Shown here one piece after another: positions 1 to 8,083 of a DNA stretch of 64,000 nucleotides. This stretch comes from Streptomyces sp. NBC_00568. GTDB taxonomy: Bacteria > Actinomycetota > Actinomycetes > Streptomycetales > Streptomycetaceae. Location: the NCBI RefSeq assembly GCF_026341855.1, contig NZ_JAPENW010000001.1:7121001-7185000 (forward strand), read 5' to 3'. How positions within the stretch are numbered: position 1 is the stretch's first letter; each line of letters starts with the position of its first letter. Under the pieces are notes generated by a model, which was given only the letters and a program-made list of their open reading frames with translations, had not been told where the DNA came from and searched no databases. The position numbers and the translations under genes are program-made.

Positions 1-108
1 GGGCCGGCCGACCCTCCTCCGCACCGGGACCGGTCACGGGCCGGTTGCTACACAGCTCTCCGCTGAAAGAGGCCGGTCATGAACAAGCCCAAATGCGGTA
101 AGCGGGTT

Positions 109-372
109 TCAGGGTTTGGTGAGAGGCCCGGCGTGCAGTGCGTTCAGACGGCGCCCGTAGTCGTCCTCGTCGATTTCCCCGCGGGCCAGGCGCTCACGGA
201 GGATGTCCTCGGCGGAGGGCGTGGCCGGGGCGTGGGTGTGCGCTTGGGGCTGGTTGAGGGCGCGGAAGAGCAGCACGGCAACTGTGATGATCAGCGCCCA
301 GAAAAGGATCATGCCGGCAGACATCGCGAACCAGCCCCAGCCGCTCACGTCGTGGTCGTACCAGAACATCAT
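109..372 (-). CDS. SHOCT-domain small membrane protein
   Basis: Encodes 87 aa. A single hydrophobic helix spans about residues 14-36 (tryptophan- and phenylalanine-rich start, then an I/V/L/A run), followed by a polar linker and a C-terminal SHOCT motif at about 53-80 (AEDILRERLARGEIDEDDY). SHOCT domains are short C-terminal oligomerisation modules common in actinobacterial membrane proteins; no enzymatic role is known. The start is one of two adjacent ATG codons preceded by an AGGTGAG-like site. The gene stands alone, with a relic on its upstream side. Family assignment is firm; function is unknown. Confidence 0.85.
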   Translation of the reverse strand: MMFWYDHDVSGWGWFAMSAGMILFWALIITVAVLLFRALNQPQAHTHAPATPSAEDILRERLARGEIDEDDYGRRLNALHAGPLTKP

Positions 373-569
373 CGCTACTCACCTACTTCGACCTTGTTCC
401 GTTGCCGGATGCGGAGGGGTACCCAGCGACTTCATGCCTTCACCTGCATCGTTCCGCTGCTGGGCGCGGCGGTCTGGGGCCGAATGGTCCAGATCAGTAG
501 GCCATTGCGCCCCTGGGGGCAGCCGGGTACAGGCTGAAGGGCGATACGGCAGGGGGAGGGGAGGAGCCC

Positions 570-856
570 ATGGTGCCCTCGAAATCGTCGTCGTCCCGGG
601 TCTCGGCCGCCCTGATCACCGCGTTGGGCTGGTATCGCTTCAGCCCGCGCCGCGCTGGTGCCGCCCGGTCGGAGGGCGGGGTGCAGCGGTGGAGGTGGCG
701 GTTCGGGGTGGCTCCACTCCCGACCTGATCAAGGTCCGCCAGGGCATTCCGGTGGAGCTGGTCTTCCACCGGCAGGAGGCCAGGGAGTGCACACCCGATG
801 GTCTACCCCGACCTGAAGGGAGGCGCGGGCTCGTCCGCCCACGCCTCATGCGGTGA
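570..856 (+). pseudogene. Cupredoxin-domain protein relic with frameshifts
   Basis: An ATG at 570 opens a frame with a membrane-anchor-like start (ALITALGWYRFSP). After a frame change near 685-690 the sequence continues as VEVAVRGGSTPDLIKVRQG and PVELVFHRQEARECT, which is how I remember small streptomycete cupredoxin-domain (copper-binding) proteins. A second frame change near 795 gives VYPDLKGGA, matching the expected VVFPDL stretch. The rest of the cupredoxin fold, including the metal-ligand region, is missing. At least two frameshifts and a 3' truncation make it a dead gene. The identification rests on motif memory, not an alignment. Confidence 0.6.
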
Positions 857-962
857 CCGTGATCGCACAGGGCCGGTGGGCCCCACCGGGCGGGACGAAC
901 GGCAGCTTCCAGAGCTCCGAACGCGGTGTCAGGGTGGAATGACCTCGAACCTTGGAGGGATC

Positions 963-1850
963 ATGGTTGCCGTGCACGGACCGATCGTTGTGGGGGCGGA
1001 CGGTTCCGAGGGTGCCGCACTGGCGGTGCGTTGGGCGGCCGTCGAAGCCGCATCCAGGGGTGTGCCCCTGCACATCGTGTGCGCCACCGGCCTTGACACC
1101 TGGGGCGCGGAATTGGCCCGCGGTTCCGCGGTCCAGAGGGTGCTCGACGCAGGTCTGGACACCGTGCAACGTGCGGCCGCGCAAGCGGACGACCAGGCCC
1201 CTGGGATCCGCGTCACCTCCTTGGTCAGCCGCGACGCCGCTGCCCCGGCGTTGCTCGGCGAAGCGGGTGACAACGGCCTCACGGTGGTGGGTACCCGTGG
1301 AGCCGGAGGGTTTTCGGCGCTCCTGCTCGGCTCGGTGGGACTCCGCGTCGCCGCTTGCGCGACCGCTCCCGTCGTCGTGGTGCGTGGCACGCCCGGTCCC
1401 GTCACCACAGACGTCGTGCTGGTCGCCGTACGCGACGAGCGTGACCTCGACGTCATGCGGTTCGCGGCGGAGACCGCGTACCGCCACAAGGCCTCGCTGC
1501 GCGTGCTGAGCACCTACACCTACTACCAGTACGCCGGGAGCATGGTGCCGATGCTCGGCGACCTCACGGAGGCCGACGAGGAGCAGGCGAGTTCCGTCGC
1601 CCGCCTGATAGCACCTGTGCGGGACGAATTTCCCGACCTGACGGTGACCAGTGAACTGGTGCGAGCCCAATCCCCGGCCGGTGCCCTTGTCGACGCGTCC
1701 GCTCATGTGGACCTGGTTGTGGTCGGTGCCCGTCGGCCGACACACAGGCTCGGCACACCGTTGGGGCGCGTCGTCCATGCTGTGCTGCACCACGCGCACT
1801 GCCCCGTGGCGGTGGTCCCCTACGGCGAGCCTCGCCGCTCCGGTGACTGA
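963..1850 (+). CDS. Universal stress protein, two Usp domains
   Basis: A 295 aa tandem UspA-type protein. The first domain begins IVVGADGSEGAALAVRWA and carries the nucleotide-binding signature GTRGAGGFSALLLGS at about residue 110. The second domain ends with GARRPTHRLGTPLG near residue 252, a more degenerate copy of that loop. Such proteins bind ATP and act in hypoxia, redox or dormancy responses in actinobacteria. The ATG at 963 is chosen because CTTGGAGGG lies just upstream; longer in-frame starts begin in the adjacent relic. The next gene on the opposite strand ends 7 bp away. Confidence 0.9.
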   Translation: MVAVHGPIVVGADGSEGAALAVRWAAVEAASRGVPLHIVCATGLDTWGAELARGSAVQRVLDAGLDTVQRAAAQADDQAPGIRVTSLVSRDAAAPALLGEAGDNGLTVVGTRGAGGFSALLLGSVGLRVAACATAPVVVVRGTPGPVTTDVVLVAVRDERDLDVMRFAAETAYRHKASLRVLSTYTYYQYAGSMVPMLGDLTEADEEQASSVARLIAPVRDEFPDLTVTSELVRAQSPAGALVDASAHVDLVVVGARRPTHRLGTPLGRVVHAVLHHAHCPVAVVPYGEPRRSGD

Positions 1851-1856
1851 CCCCGC

Positions 1857-2180
1857 TCACCAGCACCAAGGAGCTCGTATCGGGCTGTCCCAGAGTTCGA
1901 TCCGTAGGACGGGTCCGGTGATCCGCAGGTGCAAGTGGGCGGGTCCGGGGGCGTACTTGTGGGCGTTGGTGACCAGTTCGCTGACGATGGGCTGGACGGT
2001 CTCCACGGTGGCGGTCATGTCCGGGATGCCGTGGTCGTCTCGTACCTTCGTCAGGAAGGCGGCTGCGAGGTGGCGGGCCTGGGCGATGCGGGAGCCGTCG
2101 CTGTCCAGGGCGAGCGAGGCCTCCAACGGCGAGGCGGTATCTGGCTGTCCACTGCCGACATCTCCGGATGTTTCGTCCAT
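1857..2180 (-). pseudogene. Anti-sigma-type HATPase fragment, 3' truncated
   Basis: Encodes 107 aa resembling the N-terminal half of the SpoIIAB/RsbW-like HATPase_c_2 proteins common in Streptomyces. The N box is present (VSELVTNAHKYAPG), followed by LHLRITGPVLRIELWDS. The reading frame then stops just before the universal stress gene, so the G1 and G2 ATP-lid motifs (DxGxG and GxxG) are absent. Family members usually run to about 140 aa. It cannot form a complete ATP site and is probably a remnant. A STAS relic lies upstream of it on the other strand, so the two may once have formed a partner-switching pair. Confidence 0.7.
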
Positions 2181-2389
2181 TTGTGCCGGCTTTCGTCTGC
2201 TTCTCGGCTACCCCTCCAGGCGCCGTGTACACCAGCCCGGAACGTTGCTTGCGGCACAGTCACGGGGACGCCGTATCCGTAGGAAGCTGCTCGGCTTCCC
2301 TTCTCGTCCAAGGTGTTGGCCCTACCGCAGAGGACTTTTGAAGGGCACGTGGCGGACATTCACGACCCGGTCGAGCGGCCGCCCGACTG

Positions 2390-2717
2390 TCGTTCGCAGA
2401 GACAGCTGCCGCGGACATCCGTGTCCTGGCCCTGAGCGGCGAGATCGACGCTGGCAACGTCGGGCTTCCTGCGCCAGGCCCTTGAGATAGGCGCCGACGG
2501 GTCGACGGGCCGGCTGGTCCTCGACTTCAGTGGCGTCATTTTCATGGACTCGAGCGGCATCAGCGTCCTCGCTGCCGCAAGGCGCGATGCCGCGTCGGCC
2601 GGCGGCTGGATCCGGATGGCGTCGCTGAGGGCACCTGCGCGGCGCGTCGTCGAGATCGTCGGCCTCGACACGGTCATCCCGTGCTACCCCACGCTCTCCA
2701 GGGCCCTCCTGTCGTGA
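2390..2717 (+). pseudogene. STAS anti-sigma antagonist relic
   Basis: Two frames join into a SpoIIAA-like STAS domain. The first gives ETAAADIRVLALSGEIDAGN (from about 2399). The second, shifted near 2460, gives a strand resembling GRLVLDFSGVIFMDSSGISV and ends at a TGA at 2715-2717. DSSGISV is the conserved loop carrying the phosphorylatable serine. The required frame change and the lack of a clear start with ribosome site argue for a pseudogene. A sequencing error at one base could also explain the shift. Confidence 0.65.
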
Positions 2718-3135
2718 GCTAGGGCGTCGAGCACCGACAGTCGCATGTCCGCGGGGGCGTAGCCGACGGCAGGTAGGACGACACGGAGTGGCTGCTCTTC
2801 GTGTGTTCCATGCGGATTCCCGGCCTGCGCCTGACGCCTGCGGTGTACGCCCGACGGTCACCCCGCGTGGTGCGAGCGGACCCTGCCGGATCGCCCGTTT
2901 GTCGAGGCAGTACTGCAGCAGCAGCCCGCTGGCGGCCGTGCCGACGGGAACGCCTACGGCACGGAGGCGGTGTCGTGATGCCAGTGGGGGGGGTGCCGGT
3001 GTCGGGCCGGTGCGGGGGTGGGTGCTGGGGGCTGGGTGGGGCCGGTGTGTCGGGTGGTGTGGGTGGGGTTGGGTGGTTGGTCTTTTGTGGGGTGTTGGTG
3101 TGTGCGGGTTGTTGTGGTGGGGTGGGGGCCGGGTT

Positions 3136-3167
3136 TATAAAGAACCGTCCACCCGGTTTTGTTTAGG
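3136..3167. promoter_or_regulatory. ARE-like GBL-receptor operator upstream of FAD monooxygenase
   Basis: The sequence AAAGAACCG-tccacc-CGGTTTTGTTT forms an imperfect inverted repeat like autoregulatory elements (AREs) bound by ArpA/ScbR-type TetR receptors, with AACCG and CGGTTTTG half-sites. It shares AAAGAACCGTCC with the site at 7264-7291. It is AT-rich inside otherwise extremely G/T-rich DNA and lies about 285 bp before the monooxygenase start. Binding is inferred. Confidence 0.55.
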
Positions 3168-3189
3168 GGGATGGGTGCGGGGCGGTGAC

Positions 3190-3440
3190 GGCTGCCGCCG
3201 GGTGGCGGGTGCCGGTGGCTGGTGGTCATGGGCCGTTGGTGGTTTGGCCGGGTGCTGGTGGCTGGTGTTGTGGCGGCTGGTGCCGGTGGTGGGCTGTTGG
3301 CGGTGTGCTGCTGCCGGGTGCTGGTGGCTGGGTGATCGGTGGCTGTGGTGGCTGTTGTGTGCTGGTGGCTGGTGTGGTGGTCGGGTGCTGGTGGCTGGGT
3401 GCTGGTGTGGCTGGGTCGGTGTTGGTGTCGGTGGTTGGGG
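3190..3440. repeat. Degenerate GCTGGTGGCTGG low-complexity tract
   Basis: Part of the 730 bp between the STAS relic and the monooxygenase. GGGTGCTGGTGGCTGG and close variants recur at irregular spacing in this stretch. No protein with known motifs is seen in any frame. Apart from the ARE-like site at 3136-3167, nothing functional is recognised in 2718-3449. Confidence 0.6.
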
Positions 3441-3449
3441 GTTGGTGTG

Positions 3450-5465
3450 GTGGGTCGGGCGTGTGCGGATGTGGATGTGGATGTGTTGGTGGTGGGTGGG
3501 GGGCCGGTGGGGTTGTGTCTGGCGGCGGAGTTGGCGGGGTTGGGGGTGGGGGTGTTGGTGGTGGAGGTGCGGGAGTCGGTGGAGGTGCGGCCGAAGGCGA
3601 CGGTGTTGCATGCGCGGTCGGTGCAGTGTCTGGTGCGGCGTGGTTATGGGGGTGATGTGGTGCCGGTGGAGTGGGGGACGCCGGCGGCCGGTATGCCTGC
3701 GGACGGTGCGTCTGTGGGGTGGATGTCTGGGGCCGGTGCGTCTGCGGGGCGGTTGCCTGTGGCCGGAGTGCCGGTGGGTGGGGTGGCGGGGGCCGGGCGG
3801 CTGGCGGGTGTTGGCGCGGTAGCGGCGTCGGGTGTGGGGGTGACGTCGGCTGGGGTGCCGGCGGGTGTTGGCGCGGCGGCGTCGGGTGTGGGGGTGGCGT
3901 CGGCTGGGGTGTCGTCGGGTGGGGTTTCGGCTTCGGTCGGGGCTTCGGCTCCGGCTTCGGTTGGGGTTGGGGCTTTGGCCGGGGCTTCGGTTGGGGTTGG
4001 GGCTTCGGTTGAGACCGGGGTTGGGTGCGGGGTGTCGTCGGTGTTTCATTTTGGGGGGTTGGGGGGGTTGGTGATTTCGGCTCCGGTGGGGGAGCCGGTG
4101 CCGGTGGTGCGGTGTGTGCAGGCGGAGTTGGAGGTGGGGTTTGAGCGGCGGGCGCGGTTGGCTGGTGCTCGGGTGGTGCGGGGGGTGTCGGTGACGGATG
4201 TGGTGGTGGAGGGGGATGGTGTGCGGGTGGTGGGGTGTGGGCCGTTGGGGTGGGTGAGTTGGCGGGCTTCGTTTGTGGTGGGGGCGGATGGTGGGCGGGG
4301 TGTGGTGCGGGAGTTGGGGGGGTTCGGGTGCCGGTCGTGGCCGGCGTCGGTGCGGGCGTTGATGGGGTGGGTGCGGCCGGTTCGGGTGGGGGATCTGGTG
4401 GAGGGGTGGCATCGGACGCGGCGGGGGTGGGTGGTGGTGAAGGGTGCGGGGGATGGCGGGGTGCATGTGCGGACGTTGAATTGTTCGGGTGGGGAGGCGG
4501 AGGGGGTGCGGGGGCGGCCGGTGTCGTTGGGGGAGTTGGGGCGGGAGGTGTCGTGGATCGTGGGGCGGGATGTGGTGCTGGGGGAGGGGCGGTGGTTGTC
4601 GCGGTTCAGTGATTTCTCCCGGGTGGCGGGGTCGTTCAGGCGGGGGCGGGTGCTGCTGGCGGGGGATGCGGCGCATGTGCATTTCCCGGTGGGGGGGCAG
4701 GGGTTGAGTACGGGGCTTTTGGATGCGGTGAATCTGGGGTGGAAGCTGGCGTTGTGTGTGCGGGGCGGGGCGGGGGAGGGGTTGCTGGATTCCTATGACG
4801 TGGAGCGGCGGGCGGCGGCGCTGCGGGTGGTGGACAACACGCGGGCGCAGTTGGCGTTGATGCGGCCGGGGGCGGAGCTGGATCCGTTGCGTGAGCTGGT
4901 TGGTGGGCTGATGCGTGATGGCGGGGCGGGGGGTCTGGGGGAGATGGTCAGTGCGCAGGACACGGTGCTGCCGGTGGCCGAGGGGTCTTCGTCGCCGTGT
5001 GAGGGAAGGTTTCTGCGTAATGGTGTGCTGCGGACCGGGCGCGGGGTGACGGATGTGATCGGTCTGCTGCGGGGCGGGGCGGGGCCGGTGCTGCTGCTGG
5101 CCGGGAAGGCCGGGAAGGAGGGCGCTGGTTTCGCGGAGCAGGTGGGCGGGTGGTCGGGGGTGGTGCGGGTGGTGCGGGTGGCGTCGGTACCGGGGGTGGA
5201 CTGTGAGGCGTTGCTGGTGCGGCCGGACGGGTACATCGCCTGGGCGTCCGACGGGGGTCGGGGGCTGGATGCGGCGCTGACGGCGCTGCTCGGTCCCGGC
5301 CGCGCGGCCACCGTCCCGCCACCGGCGGCAGGCCCGGCGGCAGGGCAGGCGGCGGGCCCGGTGGCAGGGCAGGCGGCAGGCCCGGTGGCAGGGCAGGCGG
5401 CGGGCCCGGTGGCGGGGCCGGTGGGGTCGCGGTGGTCTTCGGGGACTGTTCCCGCGGTCCGCTGA
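3450..5465 (+). CDS. FAD-dependent aromatic monooxygenase with long low-complexity insert
   Basis: About 671 aa from the proposed GTG start (GTG at 3447 is equally possible; no strong ribosome site). The N-terminal Rossmann motif VLVVGGGPVGLCLAAELAG and the second FAD motif LLAGDAAHVHFPVGGQGLS place it among class A flavin monooxygenases (MhpA/PgaE type) that hydroxylate aromatic polyketides. A C-terminal thioredoxin-like region follows (LLVRPDGYIAW). Between about residues 75 and 195 sits an inserted Gly/Ala/Val/Ser-rich stretch repeating GVGVTSAGV-like units where family members have a short segment. The C-terminus ends in three 8-residue GPVAGQAA repeats. Codons end in G or T (GTG, GGG, TTG) far more than in neighbouring genes. 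The catalytic core looks intact. Confidence 0.8.
   Translation: MGRACADVDVDVLVVGGGPVGLCLAAELAGLGVGVLVVEVRESVEVRPKATVLHARSVQCLVRRGYGGDVVPVEWGTPAAGMPADGASVGWMSGAGASAGRLPVAGVPVGGVAGAGRLAGVGAVAASGVGVTSAGVPAGVGAAASGVGVASAGVSSGGVSASVGASAPASVGVGALAGASVGVGASVETGVGCGVSSVFHFGGLGGLVISAPVGEPVPVVRCVQAELEVGFERRARLAGARVVRGVSVTDVVVEGDGVRVVGCGPLGWVSWRASFVVGADGGRGVVRELGGFGCRSWPASVRALMGWVRPVRVGDLVEGWHRTRRGWVVVKGAGDGGVHVRTLNCSGGEAEGVRGRPVSLGELGREVSWIVGRDVVLGEGRWLSRFSDFSRVAGSFRRGRVLLAGDAAHVHFPVGGQGLSTGLLDAVNLGWKLALCVRGGAGEGLLDSYDVERRAAALRVVDNTRAQLALMRPGAELDPLRELVGGLMRDGGAGGLGEMVSAQDTVLPVAEGSSSPCEGRFLRNGVLRTGRGVTDVIGLLRGGAGPVLLLAGKAGKEGAGFAEQVGGWSGVVRVVRVASVPGVDCEALLVRPDGYIAWASDGGRGLDAALTALLGPGRAATVPPPAAGPAAGQAAGPVAGQAAGPVAGQAAGPVAGPVGSRWSSGTVPAVR
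5327..5420 (+). repeat. 24-bp tandem repeat at 3' end of monooxygenase gene
   Basis: About three copies of a 24-bp unit encode GPVAGQAA in the C-terminal tail of the monooxygenase. A second, 12-bp array (CCGGAGCAGACG, about 3.5 copies) follows at 5503-5545, outside the gene. Confidence 0.75.
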
Positions 5466-6065
5466 AGGCTTTCCCGCCGCCTCCGCTGGTGGTGGCGGCC
5501 CTGCCGGAGCAGACGCCGGAGCAGACGCCGGAGCAGACGCCGGAGTTGCCGGCATCTGCGTCGGCAGCGGGGGTGGCATCCGCGGTGGCGCCGGGGGGTA
5601 TCTGCGGTGGTGCCGGGGGGCGGTGTCTGTGGTGGTGCCGGCCTGGTCCGCCGGCCTGGTCCGTGGCGGTCTGCGGGGTCTGGCGCGGGTGTTGTTCCTG
5701 CGGTTCGCCGAAGGGCCTCTCACGGCCCCGGCGGTGGTGGCGGCCGGTCTCTGCGGCGGCGGGTGCGGGGGCGGTCGGGGGGTGTTGTTCCTTCGGTTCG
5801 CCGAAGGCTGCCCCGGTGCCGGTGCCGGTGCCGGTGCCGGGGCCGGTGCCGGGGCTGGTGGTGGTGCCCCGGGGTGGTGCGGTCGGTACTGGTGGGGGTG
5901 CCGGTCGGTCTGCGTGACCGGGGGTGTGTTTGCTGCCGCTGCCGAAGGGCCGGGGGCTGTGGGGCGGTTTGCTGTGGCCTGGGCGGTGGTGGCGGCGGTT
6001 GGTTCATGGTGCGCCTGCGGGGGCTGGCGGGGGTGTTGTTCCTGTGGTTCGCCGAAGGCTTCCCC
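5438..6065. repeat. Four dispersed copies of a TTCG-loop hairpin repeat
   Basis: A unit of about 32 bp, consensus GTGTTGTTCCTGCGG then TTCGCCGAAGGCTTCCC, occurs near 5438, 5684, 5777 and 6029. In the 5777 copy CCTTCGG and CCGAAGG pair perfectly around a TTCG loop; the other copies keep part of the stem. The first copy overlaps the monooxygenase stop codon. The spacing (roughly 250, 90 and 250 bp) suggests duplication of a larger unit. No coding gene is supported between 5466 and 6541. Confidence 0.65.
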
Positions 6066-6066
6066 C

Positions 6067-6340
6067 GCCTTCGGGTGTGTCACCGCTTCCGGGGTGTCGC
6101 CCTCGTCTAGGGGTGTCACCGCCTCCGGGGGCCCTCACCTCCGGGGTGCCACCGCTTTGGGGGGCCCTCGCCTCGGGGTGTCACCGCACCGTATCTGGAG
6201 CCCCGCCGCCGGGGTGTCGCTGCTTCCGGGGCCCTCGCCGTCGGGGGTGGTGCCTCCGCCTCCGGGGGCCCTCGCCTCTGGGGGGTGTCACCGCCTCTGG
6301 GCCCCGCCTCCGGGGTGTCACCGCCTCGGGGTGGGTCGTG
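6067..6340. repeat. Degenerate tandem array of GGGGTGTCACCGCCTCC
   Basis: About ten imperfect copies built from GGGGTGTCACCGCCTCC and GGGGGCCCTCGCCTC fill this stretch. All frames yield low-complexity peptides. It lies downstream of both flanking genes, which are convergent. Confidence 0.65.
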
Positions 6341-6541
6341 GCCTCGGTGCGTGTCGTCGGCTTCCGGGGGGTGATGTTTTGGGTGCTGCCGGTGCTTGGG
6401 GCGCCGTTTGCGTCACCGGCTTCGGCGTGGCCGGTGGTGGTGTTCCTGCCGGTGGTGGTGTCTGCGGTGGCGGTGGAGTTTGTTGCCGGTGGGGGTGTCT
6501 GCGGGGCGGGGGTGCGGGGCCGGGGTGTGTGGTCGGGGTGG

Positions 6542-7207
6542 TCAGTTGGTGGTGGGTTGGGGGGTGTCGTGGTGGTGTTGCTGGAGTTCGTCGAAGACTT
6601 TTTCGCCTCTGCCGTCGGCGAGGTCGACGGAGGCGAGGACGGAGGAGTGGACGACGGAGGGCAGGAGGTGGCGCAGGAGGTCGGAGATGCGGCGTTGGAG
6701 GTCTTGGTAGTCGCAGACGGCTTGGGACATGGCCTGGACGCCGGCGAAGGCGCCGACCATGACGTCGGCGGTGGTGTGGGGCTGGACGTGGGGGAGGAGT
6801 TCGCCTTGTTGCTGGGCGGCGGTGAGGGTGTCGCGGATGGACTGGCTCCAGCGGGCGAAGGGGCCGCTGCGGTCCAGTCCCTGGGCCTGCTGGTCCAGGG
6901 CGAGGCGGACTCCGGCGCGGACCATGGGGTCGGTCTGGAGGCGGTAGGCGTGGAGCATGCCCATGTCGACGAGTTCCTGGACTTTGCAGGCGCGGGGGAT
7001 GGAGGTCTGGCCGTCCTGCTGGGACAGGACGCCCTGGGCGAGGTGTTCCTTGGAGGGGAAGTGGAAATACAGTGCGCCCTTGGTGACTTCGGCCGCGGTG
7101 AGGATCTCGCTGATGGTGGCGGCCTGGTAGCCGCGTTCCTCGAAGACGCCGGCAGCCGCCGAGAGGATCGACTGCCGGGTGCGGATCGCCCGGTCCTGCA
7201 TGGCCAT
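6542..7207 (-). CDS. TetR-family gamma-butyrolactone receptor-like regulator
   Basis: Encodes 221 aa. The N-terminal helix-turn-helix (about residues 8-55; TRQSILSAAAGVFEERGY through TKGALYFHFPSKEHLAQ) is typical of ArpA/ScbR/BarA-type receptors and their pseudo-receptor relatives. The C-terminal ligand domain keeps the receptor-like layout, including RWSQSIRDTLTAAQQQGEL. The start at 7207 has AAGGAGG five bases upstream. An ARE-like site lies about 57-84 bp upstream, so autoregulation is likely. Codon usage is normal for Streptomyces, unlike the monooxygenase next to it. True receptor versus pseudo-receptor cannot be settled from sequence. Confidence 0.87.
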   Translation of the reverse strand: MAMQDRAIRTRQSILSAAAGVFEERGYQAATISEILTAAEVTKGALYFHFPSKEHLAQGVLSQQDGQTSIPRACKVQELVDMGMLHAYRLQTDPMVRAGVRLALDQQAQGLDRSGPFARWSQSIRDTLTAAQQQGELLPHVQPHTTADVMVGAFAGVQAMSQAVCDYQDLQRRISDLLRHLLPSVVHSSVLASVDLADGRGEKVFDELQQHHHDTPQPTTN

Positions 7208-7263
7208 GTCGGCCTCCTTCCGTGCTGTTCCTGCTGGGCATATGCCCGGTCCGCCGACCCGGC

Positions 7264-7295
7264 AAAAGAAACCGTCCAGTTTGTATATTACAGGT
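7264..7295. promoter_or_regulatory. ARE-like operator upstream of tetR
   Basis: AAAGAAACCGTCC-AGTTTGTATA gives AAACC and GTTT half-sites in an AT-rich island. It shares AAAGAA(A)CCGTCC with the site at 3136. It is correctly placed for autoregulation of the TetR gene starting at 7207. Confidence 0.6.
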
Positions 7296-7669
7296 TGTGG
7301 GGTGCGGGGCCTCCTGTCCTGGTGGATTGCGGGGGACGCCGGCGTGCCGGATGTCCGGGAGAGCTGTCCCGGTCCGTGGTGAAACCAGGACGGGCCGGGG
7401 CGAAACCGGGGCGGGACGGGGTCGGACCAGGCCGGTTCGGTGCGCTTTCGGGCCGGAGCGGCGGTGGGCCGGGGCGGGGCGGCGTATCCGGCGGCGGGGA
7501 TGCCGCTCGCGGGGGCGGTGCCCGGATCGCCCGTCCGGGGGTGGGCCGCCCGGTCCGGGTGAGGGCGGGTCCCCGGGGGCCGTCCGGTGTGGGGCCGGCT
7601 GGTGTGGGGTGAGAAGCCGGGCGGCCGGTATGCCGGCTGCGCGGATCGCGCTCGCTCACCTGCCGGGAC

Positions 7670-7970
7670 CCGAGCGCCGCCGAACCCGAACCCGAACCCC
7701 GAGTCCGGTCCGGGGTGGCTGCGGGCCGGGTCGCGGTGGGATTCGGGCCGGTTCGCAGCTGAGCCGGCCGCGTTGAGGTGAAGCCCGGGCCCGGGCCCGC
7801 AACCACCCCGAGCCCGAGCCCGGGCCCGGGCCCGGGGTGGCTGCCGGCTGGTTCGCAGTTGGGCCGGCCGCGTTGGGTTGAGGCCGGGTCCGAGCCCGAG
7901 CCCGAGCCCGGGGTGGTTGCGGGCTGGTTCGTGGTGAGGTTCGGGCTGGTTCGCTGTGGTGCGGGCGGTG
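7670..7970. repeat. About 100-bp degenerate tandem repeat with CCCGAGCCC runs
   Basis: Three imperfect units each contain a CCCGAGCCC/CCCGGGCCC run, GGGGTGGCTGC, and a GGTTCGCAGTTGGGCCGGCC-like stretch. They fill much of the 876 bp between the TetR gene and the NmrA-like gene. No credible gene was found in 7296-8083. Confidence 0.6.
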
Positions 7971-8083
7971 TTGGGGTGGGGCCGGGGTGAGGTGCGGTGG
8001 GGCCGGGTTGGGTTTGGGCCGGGCTGGGTGTGGGTTGGGTGTGGTCGGGGTTGTTTCGGGGTGTGGTTGGGAGGGGTGGGGTT

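Noticed and set aside
494..769. 91-codon minus-strand frame
   Set aside because: Antisense to the cupredoxin relic, no motif and poor start.
3135..6119. 994-codon minus-strand open frame opposite the FAD monooxygenase
   Set aside because: Pro/His/Arg/Thr-rich peptide with no motif; it is the complement of G/T-rich coding and repeat DNA.
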